Part shown: positions 55,020 to 64,000 of the stretch, one piece after another
How the letters are laid out: the number at the start of each line of letters is the position of its first letter
Numbering within the stretch: the first letter of the stretch is position 1
Assembly (NCBI GenBank): GCA_010093605.1
Contig: MU004193.1
Coordinates: 504,438-568,437 of the forward strand
Length of the DNA: 64,000 nucleotides
Direction of reading: 5' to 3'
DNA from: Lophium mytilinum
Lineage: Eukaryota > Ascomycota > Dothideomycetes > Mytilinidiales > Mytilinidiaceae
Translations under genes and position numbers: made by a program
Notes under the pieces: generated by a model
Databases searched by the model: none
Seen by the model: the letters and a program-made list of their open reading frames with translations, nothing else
What the model was told of the DNA's origin: nothing

Positions 55020-55984
55020 CTAATACCCACACGTTAGCAATCTCCACGACGGATCTAACCCACCCTCAAATGTCTCTCTTACCCCATGCGCGCCCCTCCT
55101 ATAAAGTTCCCGAACATCAAGAAACCTTCTCTCCCCCGCATCCAACCAACATGACTCCTCCTCAAACAAATCCACATCCGGCGTATCCACCTGCCCGTCC
55201 GCTTGCTCCCCCTCGAACCCCTAATCACCACACATATTAGCCTTCTCCAAGTCCCAGACTGCATCTCGCATCCCACCCTACTCACCGCATCACCTAACCC
55301 CTCCTCTTCCTCATCGCCTACCCGCACACCCACCCCCTTCAGCACAGCCTCGCGCAGTTCTCTCAGTTCCTTCGACGCACGCGTCTTCCGTAGACGCCCA
55401 GCTGCCATGGCAATGCTATCGTCCTCCTGCTTGCGTTTAGCTCGCAGCTGCTCCTGCCGCTGGATGGTCTTCCGCAGATTCTCTCGTCTCTCCTCGTACA
55501 GCGCCCGGTCAGCGACTGGGTCAAGGTCGGGCGGCTGCTGGGGTTCGGGTGGCTGCTGTGGATCGGGCGATTGCTGGGGTTCGGGCGACAGCTGGGGTTC
55601 GGGCGGTTGCTGGGGTTCGGACGACTGCTGGGGATCGGGCGAATGTTGCGGATCCGCCGTCAAGGAAGGGGTGCTTGGTTGCATAGTGGACAGGGAGGGT
55701 TCTTTGGGAGGCGAATAAATGATAGGGGGAGGGCTGAGGGAAGATGAGGCGCTTGGGGCGGTTGGTCGAATTGTGGACCGGGGAGACGCGAGCCTGAGGT
55801 CTGTGGGAGGCGAGTGGAGGATGGATGGGGGAGGGCTGAGGGATGACGAGGCGCTTGAGGGGGTTTCGGGAGGTGTTTGCCTTTGTTGGGCTTCTGCGAG
55901 TTTGGTCGTCTGGGGGGTTGGAGGAGTTTCGGCATGGCGGTCCTTTGATACGGGCTTGAGGGAGTGGGAGGTGTTTGTGGCCAT
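55020..55984 (-). CDS. Hypothetical protein with a Pro/Gln/Glu repeat
   Basis: Two exons (55286-55984 and 55020-55220) give 299 aa. Splicing out a 65-nt intron (GTGAGT..GTGATTAG) changes the C-terminus to an acidic, well-behaved sequence (GFEGEQADGQVDTPDVDLFE, then ESCWLDAGERRFLDVREL), preferable to the Arg/Trp-rich unspliced frame. Residues about 35-100 are Ser/Pro-rich with SPPP motifs given twice. Residues about 110-150 are a six-residue repeat of the type PDPQQS/PEPQQP (18-bp units at 55.53-55.65 kb). A short coiled coil (LYEERRENLRKTIQRQEQL, then KELRELREAVLKG) follows. I recognise no family. The DNA repeat is likely to vary in length between strains. Confidence 0.7.
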
Positions 55985-56778
55985 TTTCGGCGCGGGAATG
56001 GGAGAATCGAATGGGGTTTTTGAGTATTTTTATTGAGGTTATGAGTGTGAAAATATGTTGTCAAGTATGTGTGTTGGATGAATGGGTATAAGTTGTGAGA
56101 GTTTGGGAGGACGGGGGGAGATATGGAAGTATTGGAGATGCGATAGGGCATGCCTGCCATGTCTACCCGGTGGGATGGTCTTGCCTGACGGCCATGGATT
56201 CAAGCATCTCTCGCATCTTTCGGTCTTGTAAATACCTTCCTAAGATGATCGGCGGAGGGTTGTGGACGTAATGGAGCAGCGGGAAACAAATAAGTAGAAG
56301 CTTAGAGATATGTATCAAGAGTTGATATTTGACGCACAGGAAGCCGGGCGAAGTGAGGCGTGGCCAAAGATATGCACTCTTGGTCTGGATCGCGACTTCT
56401 ATGCCAGATTAAAGATGTCTGAGATTAGCTAGAGCTTTTGAATTGCATACGGTCCGGATGAATGAATGTGTATCCTACGACTACGACGCGGCTCTGGCAC
56501 TTTAGTCACTTAACTCCAGTTCACTTGTCCAAATATAAGATAGGTCTTAATCGTATGATTGGAGAACTATCATAACCTTTTGGTCATATTCAGAAACCAC
56601 CGTATGATACCATACCATCCAGTGTGGTACATTTCCGGCCAATCCTCAGCCAGTTTTATCCCTCCTAGAGCAGTCACACATACCAAGAAGATACCTCAGT
56701 ATGAGAAAGCCGCTACACTTCTTCCCAAGAAGCATTTGTGTGGGTCCAAGGATGTACCAGCTCTAGCGGTAGTGGCCT
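55985..56778. other. Intergenic region
   Basis: Upstream of the Pro/Gln-repeat gene and downstream of the secreted protein gene. I find no supported gene; a 79-codon frame at 56559 has no features. No repeats were recognised. Confidence 0.5.
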
Positions 56779-57651
56779 TCAAGACCACATGCACTTGAAC
56801 GACTTGATCTTGTCATTGTAGTTCCAGGGTCCTAGGTTGCCGAGGTTCTGGGTGGCGTATAGTGGATCGTTATTCGAGACACAGTTATAGCCGCTAGTTT
56901 TGGACATTAGTCAGTCTTTATTCGAACAGTTTTCGCGTCCAGAGGGAGTTTCATGGAACTTTTCAAGACAAGACGTTGACTTACTCCCAGAAGAGGCACC
57001 AGGAAGCTCGATGGCTGTCGCCCGTGAACTGGATCGAGGAGATGCAATCTCCGCAGCTGTGTCCGAGTTTAGTACGATGTGAATAGACACAACAAACGAG
57101 GGTGGCTCTTACGGAGCTGCGAAGCAGCGGTCCATGGCATCGTCGGCACCTCCGTACCACCATTGACCTCTGTATTGCGAATCCCGGTAGAACCTGAGCT
57201 ATAAAAGGCAATGTCAGCGGCCTCTATCAGCGCCATTCAGGATCTCCAGCGGCAAGAAGCTAGTGAACACGTACGATGGCATTGACGTTGTCGGCAGAGA
57301 CGTCATCTCTAGCCTTCACCTCGGCCTCCGTCCCGATCACTTCGCCGTTCGAATCCACGGAATTCTTGGTCTATATTTGTGTTAGTAAATATGGACGGGA
57401 GGAAGAGAAAAGGTTGGTTTTGGCAACGTGGTTAGCCCTTCGAGGATAGTCTGATGGTAGCTTACTATTGCATTGGCGGCCTCACTCGCGGCGTCCAGAG
57501 AGGAGCCCAGGGCGATATCCGCGTTGCGGATGGTGGACCTATCTGCCAACTCGATGGCTTCAGCGTTGGCCGAGCCTGGGATGGCTGCGCCGGCAATGCA
57601 CCCGACCCAGAGTGCGATGATGGCAGTGAGACCGAGTCCGTGAAAACGCAT
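56779..57651 (-). CDS. Small secreted protein with a crystallin-like C-terminal domain (effector candidate)
   Basis: Five exons on the minus strand (57466-57651, 57275-57370, 57113-57198, 56985-57056 and 56779-56893) give 184 aa with perfect phase closure. The N-terminus MRFHGLGLTAIIALWVGCIAG is a signal peptide with likely cleavage after AGAA. A spacer of about 70 residues (possible pro-region) ends in KARDD. The C-terminal ~85 residues read LRFYRDSQYRGQWW, CGDCISSIQFTGD, WCLFWDGYNCVSN and NLGPWNYNDKIKSFKC, the pattern of beta/gamma-crystallin-like modules (aromatic-rich, paired FYRD..G and NDKISS-type strands). Five cysteines are present in the mature domain. Crystallin-like secreted proteins are common in fungi, with roles from antimicrobial to virulence; the role here is unknown. 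It is beside a second gene of the same type. Confidence 0.8.
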
Positions 57652-58099
57652 GATGTTGGTTGGTGTTGATTGGTAGCTGTGTAGCTTGGGGGTGATGTTG
57701 ATGTATCAGTGGTGGAGTATGAAGAGAAAAAAGTAGTGAGAAAGAAGGTGGATTGAAGGAGAAATGGAACGAGATTGAATAAATGAGGACGACTCCAATC
57801 AGGGACAGTATATCCGGATCCTATCGCCCGTGACCAGCCAGCTAGCATACGTCGGATGATGAACGGTAGCATCTAAGGGTCACGTGCGTATCGTTTTATG
57901 AGAACTTGAGAACCCCCGTCTAAAGTGGCTTCAGGAAGCATTAAACTCACAGAATTATCGGAAAACAACGTGAATATCACATAGATAGCACATGCATACT
58001 ACATACTGGGTTGAATACTGACTAAATCCTATACCTCCAAGAGTGATAAAGCATAAAGACCCTGAAATCACACGCTCCCACTTCCAACCACATTGCCAC
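57652..58099. other. Intergenic region between two secreted-protein genes
   Basis: This holds the promoter of the 184-aa secreted protein gene and the 3' end of the next gene. A CACGTG box lies at 57881-57886. Nothing else was recognised. Confidence 0.5.
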
Positions 58100-58691
58100 T
58101 CACTCAGCGGAGCACTTGACACTGCTAATCTGGTCGTTCCATCCAAAGATTCCAAGGGAATAGACAGGCTTGTCGGTCGTCAAGCTCCTACCAGTGCAGC
58201 CTGCGTTCCTGTTCAAAATCGCGTTAGCACTTGATGCGACCTCAAGACAAGCATGAAGATTAAGGGAAGTCTCGCTAGCTTGACTTACGAGTAGAACACA
58301 CACACAGAGCCGTGGATAGGGACCACGGAACTCGCGTTGTCGTCCCTGCATCAAAGGTTAGCATGTAAGTTAAGCACTTCGTGTATCGGGGGCTCCAAAG
58401 TCAGAGTATCTTTGACGTACATAGGGCCATAAATGTTGATGCACTGATTCAGGGCATCGTAGTAGGTGCAAGTGCCTTTCAAGTTAACGTCTTTGCAAAT
58501 GTACACCTATCGAGGGGTTATTGGTACTGTCGCATACTATATTACGTCTTCGTGGATTTTTGACTTACGCCGCCAACAGCTCCGCGTCTGAGGTGGGCCA
58601 GAGAATGGAGGTGCCGGTCATGAGGTGCTGCGCCAACTAGGGCGGTGATTTGGAGGATGAGCCAGGACAGTAGGAGTACGATAGCCTTCAT
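58100..58691 (-). CDS. Small secreted crystallin-like protein (effector candidate)
   Basis: Four exons on the minus strand (58569-58691, 58421-58506, 58289-58345 and 58100-58208) give 124 aa, in phase. MKAIVLLLSWLILQITALVGAAP is a clear signal peptide; a short basic stretch (HLRRGAVGG) may be a processing site. The mature domain reads VYICKDVNLKGTCTYY, QCINIYGPMDDNASSVVPI, VCVFYSNAGCTG and NDQISSVKC. This is the single-motif crystallin-like pattern seen in many fungal secreted proteins, with six cysteines and a conserved D(N)ASSV turn. The ATG at 58691 is chosen because it places the hydrophobic core at residues 4-20; an upstream in-frame ATG at 58724 is less suitable. It is tandem with the 184-aa gene, same strand, and they share the fold but not close sequence. 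Confidence 0.82.
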
Positions 58692-59304
58692 GATGTCTAG
58701 AGTTGCCTCGTGAGAAGCGTTCAACGCTTTAGCCGGGCGCGAAGTATGTAATGATTGTATTCCTATTACTGGTGTAGATTTCGTAGGTTCAGGTTGCTGC
58801 TATATGGTTTTTTTCAGAGTTATATACCTGACCGACTGCATAGTGCCAGCGCATTACGGGGCTTAGCTGTTGTCGTCGTGTTAGGCTAAGTGAAGTTGGC
58901 TACATATGATGGTTGTGGCAACGTCGGTCATAGCCTAATGCCTTCACTAGAGATATATAAGAAGGCCAGGGGGCCATGCAAAAAACCCTCACGGCTATAA
59001 ATCACTGCGAAAGTGGAGACAGAGATGTGACAATCTGAAATTTGATTGGAGGAATCCACTAAGATACAGTGACAGGCCACAAGTCTGGGCACACTGATAC
59101 CCCACTCCCTGGGGTACCCTCCCATGGTTTCGAAGACTTAAGGGCGATGCCAAGCTTTAAGCAGTTTAGATTAGACTGCCTCTCGACCACCTGCCTGCTC
59201 AGCAGCCAGGCTACCCCTAACAGTGGTGTTGAGTGGGCAGGTTGGAGCAGAGCTATAATGAATCCGTGTGCCCAGACTTTCGTGGCCTAGAACAGTACCC
59301 GCAA
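58692..59304. other. Intergenic region containing one dispersed repeat
   Basis: Upstream of the small secreted gene. It holds a dispersed-family repeat in minus orientation (about 59050-59290). I see nothing else. Confidence 0.5.
59050..59290 (-). repeat. Unit of the dispersed 36-kb repeat family
   Basis: The plus-strand text CAGCAGCCAGGCTACCCCTAACAGTGGTG is the reverse complement of the family core. Flanking CACAAGTCTGGGCACAC and GTGTGCCCAGACTT are near-inverted copies at both ends of the unit, so this unit has inverted-repeat ends about 200 bp apart. Confidence 0.75.
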
Positions 59305-60918
59305 TCACCACGTCGAGCCATCTTCCACGATCATTGTCTTATCTTTCTTACTAGGCTTGCCTTTCCTCTGTGCCGCATACTCATCGAATGCAGTCTGCCC
59401 ATCAAGCTTCCAGTCCCAGGGATTCGAGGCTTGCGTGGAGATTGCATCAATACGATTTGCCTGGTAGTCTCCGTAGTCCTCCTCGTCATCGTCAATGTCT
59501 CCAATTTCTTCAATAACGATATTGCGGCCGGAAACTGGCCCAAATCCGTACGCAAAAAACTTCTGGGCCCTTGCCAACCTCTCCTGCTTTAGCCGCTGAA
59601 TATCCCCAGGAGCCATGGAAGTCTCGGCTACTACACGGCGTTTCTTTCCTTGAGTCCCAGTTGTTAGGCTGTTGAAAAGGAATGTCTGCGTATCTTCGGC
59701 TGTTGCCCCCGCCCAATCAAGATGAAGGACATAACAAGGAAGGATCTGAGCTGAATTGAACACGATATACGCATTTCCGGGGGCGCTGACATGGCTATCA
59801 GCGCCGGGATAAGGCTTGCTTTGATTCCACCACTTATCTTCATGCCCAATCACCGCCGCCCTACCCATGAGCACTGCCGATACAATCAATTTCATCCCTG
59901 GAAGTGCTGATGTCTTTGTGCTTTCCTCCTGGCCTCCGCTGTAAAGCATGGCATACGCTGGATCTGGAGATGAATAAATGCCCTTTCCATAGAGACTGCC
60001 ATTGTGAACCGCAAGGGGCTTTTTGGTGATTGGATGTACGTCTCCAGGTTTGAGAAAGCCGGATCGAACGATCGAAGGTACAAGATCCCGTCGCGTTCCA
60101 TGAAAGCTGATGCGGGGCATGAGCAGGTACTCAATGAGCTGGTCTTTAGAGGCTTCGCCGCTGCCCCTAATCCGGCGGTGCTCAATAGGAACGGAAGACT
60201 TCAATTGGCCATACGTGTAGTTGTCGAGATTCTTTCGCATCTCCTCTCGATTTAGCAGAAAGTTGGTTTGCAGATCATTTCGGAGAATGTTCTCACAATG
60301 CAAGATTCTCCAATCTGGCAGAATATCATGGAAGATCTGCGTAGGAGTTTTGCCGAGAATGTGGGTAGCACAATCCTGGACACTGTCTAGATTCACCCCC
60401 TTGAACTTCAGTTTAGGGTCAAGCAAGGTGTTGATGTTCTTGACTTTGCCCAAATCCCAGTATTGGCCAATAGATTTCCGATACTCTTGAATGTATGAAG
60501 TTGCCTCTTCCACCATTTGCAAGACAATCATTCCGGCATCAAACTTCGAAAGGTTCATCCGGGCATCCCCCAGTTTGCGCTGCAACAACTCCCGGAGGGA
60601 AACACGGATGGGATCGATGGCTTTCCTTGCCAAATTGCGGTTATCGATGTGACACTGCATGGAATGGTCTAATCGTTCCAGATTGACAAAGATTTTGAGA
60701 TCGAACTCGTCGAAGCCGAACGTAAAATGAGATGTGTGAACGTAAGCCCGATAGAGTACTTCAGGAGGAAGACGGAAGTCGATATCGCAAACGAGCTGAT
60801 CAATGATGGGGTGGCCGGTCTGTGACAAATCAGACATCCCTTCTGCTCCATCGTCATCACTTTCATCGGAATCGTAGTCCTCAGACCAGGATAGGGTGGA
60901 GTAAGTTTCAGAGCCCAT
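59305..60918 (-). CDS. PARP-fold ADP-ribosyltransferase-like protein lacking the catalytic Glu
   Basis: The gene is a single exon of 537 aa. The N-terminus is acidic. Residues about 40-260 form an unknown helical region (LARKAIDPIRVSLRELLQRK, and KTPTQIFHDILPDWRILHCE). Residues about 268-400 match the PARP catalytic fold: the NAD-binding FHGTRRDLVPSIVRSGFL with His273, then GSLYGKGIYSSPDPAYAM with Tyr315, then GNAYIVFNSAQILPCYVL. In PARP1-type enzymes the last motif is NEYIV with the catalytic Glu; here the aligned residue is Ala383, giving an H-Y-A triad. That suggests mono-ADP-ribosylation, another chemistry, or a catalytically dead NAD or ADP-ribose reader; family knowledge does not decide. 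The C-terminus is acidic/basic and ends KKDKTMIVEDGSTW. There is no signal or membrane segment. Confidence 0.85.
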   Translation of the reverse strand: MGSETYSTLSWSEDYDSDESDDDGAEGMSDLSQTGHPIIDQLVCDIDFRLPPEVLYRAYVHTSHFTFGFDEFDLKIFVNLERLDHSMQCHIDNRNLARKAIDPIRVSLRELLQRKLGDARMNLSKFDAGMIVLQMVEEATSYIQEYRKSIGQYWDLGKVKNINTLLDPKLKFKGVNLDSVQDCATHILGKTPTQIFHDILPDWRILHCENILRNDLQTNFLLNREEMRKNLDNYTYGQLKSSVPIEHRRIRGSGEASKDQLIEYLLMPRISFHGTRRDLVPSIVRSGFLKPGDVHPITKKPLAVHNGSLYGKGIYSSPDPAYAMLYSGGQEESTKTSALPGMKLIVSAVLMGRAAVIGHEDKWWNQSKPYPGADSHVSAPGNAYIVFNSAQILPCYVLHLDWAGATAEDTQTFLFNSLTTGTQGKKRRVVAETSMAPGDIQRLKQERLARAQKFFAYGFGPVSGRNIVIEEIGDIDDDEEDYGDYQANRIDAISTQASNPWDWKLDGQTAFDEYAAQRKGKPSKKDKTMIVEDGSTW

Positions 60919-61420
60919 GCCGCGGGTGAAGAAGTGTTGGCAGTGTTGTAAAAAGTAGTCGAAAGAAACCGAGGCGTGTTAAATTTGTGTCAAATAGGAA
61001 CCAGAAACGCGGGGCGTGGCCTGCTTTATGTGCTGCCTGAGGTGAGGGCCATTACCTACCTCTGCGCTACCCCTGTGGCTGTGTTGAGGTGAGGCAGTGA
61101 GTCACGTTGCTAGAACAGTCAGAGGTAGTATCAAGCCACAGGAAGTAGCGGCATATAAGATAAGGTCATGACCAGTCAAGTCATTGAAGAGACCAGTGTC
61201 GGGTTAAGAGACAATGAAAAAAAGAGATGAAGAATGATAGAGCAGAACGCGGATGACCCACAAAGGTCCCTGGAAAACTTCATGATGAGAACCTTCCACG
61301 TCTAACGTGGAGGCATAGATACTTAAGAAGATAGTTCATCATTAGCAATGGCAACAGGAGAATGACATTTGAGCTTCAATTGGCTTGCCGGGTTAAAAGT
61401 TTATAATATTTCCGATTACA
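60919..61420. other. Promoter-side region of the ADP-ribosyltransferase gene
   Basis: Noncoding. It contains a small perfect hairpin TCCACGT-CTA-ACGTGGA (near 61300) and grades into the AT-rich tract. No gene. Confidence 0.45.
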
Positions 61421-64000
61421 TAATATAAGAATTTAGAGGACAATAGATATTAATTCTATATAGAAATCTAGCTAGGCTATATATATATTAGAGAGGCCTA
61501 TATAGGCCTTAATTATACTAGATCTATATAGAAAAGTATTTCTATAGTAGATTTATATATTATATATATAATATCTAAATATTAACTATATATATTAGAA
61601 ATTTCTAAATTAAGAAATGCGCGGAGAATACTAGTTACTTATATAACCTTCTAGAAGACTATATATTTTACTACTCTATAGGCTTTATACTACTCTATAA
61701 AAGTTTACCTACTTCTTATATAAAATTTACGCGTAGGCTGCGCAGATAATTCTTAATTATAGATAATCTAGTATTATAGGTAATTATTATAGTTAATAAC
61801 TACTTTATAGTTCTTATAAATATAGCTATCTACCTTCTCTATCTAACCTTTTAAAACCGCCTAATCCGCCTAAGTTATAGATAGATAGATAATAATATAG
61901 ATAGGGCCTTATATACTAAATATATAATTATTATATATAGTAGGAAATTTAAAGTTATACTAGTATATCTAGTTATTTCTTCTTACTACCTCTACTAGGG
62001 CTTTATAGTCTATAGTAACTTTATATATATTATAGACTTTACGCGTTATATAGATAGTAATACCTATATATATTTCTAAGAATTATATAACTATTACTAA
62101 CCTTAATAATTTTAATATCCTAGTAGACTATTAGAGCTAGTAACGCGTGCGCTAAATATCTAGGCTAGAAAATAGCACGCAATATATATATTACGTGTTA
62201 GATAGTAGACTATATAGTAATTTAAAATATATTTAATTATAGTATATATATTATAAAATAGAAAGATAATACTAAGTATAAGATAGAGCCTACTTATACT
62301 CTATTTACTAATTCTATACTACTATTTCTTATCCCTAATACTCTTAAGTAACTTAATAACTAGCTACAGGCTTTCTTCTCTAGAATTCTATACCTTAATG
62401 CAGGCAGCTATAAACTTTTAATATTAGTTCTTATTAGATATAATTATAGTATTATTTTTATACTAGCTATATTTATCTTCCTTTATATAAAACTACTACC
62501 TAAATTATATAAATAAGAGATTAAGAGGGCACTACTTCTAGTAGTCCTTTATCTTAATACTCTCCTTAGCCTTTCTATAAATTAGAGCTAAGTAGTATAA
62601 GTTATTATTAGTAAGGGGCTCTATATTATTAATTTTATTATTCTATAGTTAATATAATTAGTATATTATACTTTAGCTCTTTATCTTATATAATTACCTA
62701 TACTATCTATAATATCTAATAAAGTATCCCTAAGGGGGGGGCTAGATAGAATTAAACGCGGTAAGAATAAGTATCTAGAGTTAAATAGTTATACTTTACT
62801 CTTAATACGCTTTATTAGCGCATATATCTTCTTATATTAGTTAATAAGGTTCTACTACTAATTTTACTTCTTTACTTCTATTCTTACTACCCTTATAGTA
62901 AAGGCCTATTATTATTCTAGTATTATATCTTTAGTTAAATCTAATGCGTTATAGTAGTTAGAGTTATTATATATATTCTTATTATTATCTTCTTTATAGT
63001 TTATATACTAACCTACCCATTTTATAATAAATTCTTACTAGTAGAATAATAGTTAGTACTTATAGTATAAGCTAAGTGCCTACTATTAGGCAAGATATTT
63101 ATTATAATTTACTACTCTAGCTTATAGTTAGTATAGTCTTATATAAGGGGGGCGGTAGTTAATACTAGTAGTAGTAACCCTATAAATTAGGTTTATATAC
63201 TTCTAGCCTAAGGTATATTTACTAATAGTATAGTAGAGGTAAGTATATATATATATAATAGTATTGCCTAAAAGAGAGTTAAAAAACTCTTTTAAGTATT
63301 TTTATATTTCTAAGGTATTTATAGACTATTCTATAAAGAGTAGATTTATAACTACTACCTAGATAGCCTTAGCTATAAAAATTACTAGTAGCCCCTATAA
63401 TCTATTAGAATGCTATCTAATACTAGGTTAGTAACTAATCTTAGCTTAGTCTTTATCTACTCTAAAGAGATAGTTCTAATCCTTTATTAGTATTAATGCG
63501 GTGCTAGTAATATCTAGAGTTATAGAACTAAGACTATAGTATTCTTATATAATATTATAAGTAACCTTTATTATAGTATTATAGAAATAACTAAAAGTAT
63601 TATAAATCTAGATTATATATTATAATTAGCTATTATATAAGGTTATAGAAGTAGAAAGAGAATAATATACCTTCTACGCGTAAAAAGGGTCTAGAGTAGT
63701 AGAGATATTAGCTTAAGTATAGAATAGTTAGTCTTTATATACATCTACCTATATTTATATTAGTACTTACTAAAATATATCTAGCCTAATACTCTTAGTC
63801 TAGGCTATAAGGTTATTACTATATTCTCTAATTATATTAGTACCTAATACTATACTTCTAAGTATCTAGTATCTTATTTATTCTTCTACTACTATATATT
63901 TTACCTTTATAGTTAGTACTTTAGTATACCTATCTATACTATTCTATATCTAAATTATTTTACTATATTATTTTATACTAAGGGAGCTAATATAGTTATA
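61421..64000. repeat. AT-rich, TpA-dense tract (likely RIP-degraded repeat)
   Basis: The sequence becomes dominated by TATA, TAATAA and CTAG strings; in the line at 61501 I count 12 G or C of 60. No frame of 60 codons survives on either strand. CpA and TpG are visibly rare while TpA is abundant, the signature of C-to-T change at CpA on both strands. No protein or LTR remnant can be identified. It continues off the right edge. Confidence 0.85.

Overview
The window is nuclear DNA of a filamentous ascomycete (Pezizomycotina; a Dothideomycete is my guess, not proven). The evidence is many genes with 45-80 nt introns carrying GCTAAC or ACTAAC branch sites, clear fungal orthologues (Rho1 GEF Rom2, V-ATPase c' subunit, a PkaC2-type kinase, Doa1), families usual in these fungi (BTB proteins, LPRELRD proteins, DUF7918-like, small secreted proteins), and repeats with the C-to-T decay expected from repeat-induced point mutation (RIP). 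I built the exon models by hand from splice consensus and reading-frame closure; no transcript data were used.

1-10 kb: conserved housekeeping block. It holds the 5' part of ROM2 (minus, running off the left edge), VMA11 (plus, 7 exons), a PKA catalytic subunit (plus, 7 exons) and a coiled-coil protein with one membrane helix (minus). The coiled-coil gene has three ~122-bp tandem repeats just beyond its stop codon.

10-17.6 kb: a repeat island. It mixes a degenerate ~230-bp tandem repeat, broken copies of the promoter and first exon part of the neighbouring coiled-coil gene, four fragments of a second protein family with no intact copy here, an inverted minisatellite-like family, and two related foldback elements. 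One foldback element has ~88-bp terminal inverted repeats and an 8-bp near-identical flanking duplication.

17.9-36 kb: BTB genes at 17.9 and 21.3 kb (both with unusually long introns), DOA1, two lineage-specific basic or coiled-coil proteins, a probable decayed gene at 32 kb, and a DUF7918-like gene. A tandem array with 163-bp period follows (36.1-37.5 kb); relatives of it are scattered through the window.

37.6-61 kb: a 1281-aa disordered protein, a BTB protein with a predicted N-myristoylation site, two LPRELRD paralogues (the first apparently frameshifted), an 8-exon Ser/Thr kinase with a long non-kinase C-terminal region and a membrane segment, a divergently placed 13-exon MFS sugar-type transporter, a Pro/Gln-repeat protein, two neighbouring small secreted crystallin-like proteins (effector candidates), and a PARP-fold ADP-ribosyltransferase-like protein whose expected catalytic Glu is Ala.

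61.4-64 kb: very AT-rich, TpA-dense DNA without open frames, best read as heavily RIPped repeat. The window does not form one pathway. Its conserved genes are independent signalling and housekeeping functions, and its accessory part is made of fast-evolving family genes between repeat tracts.
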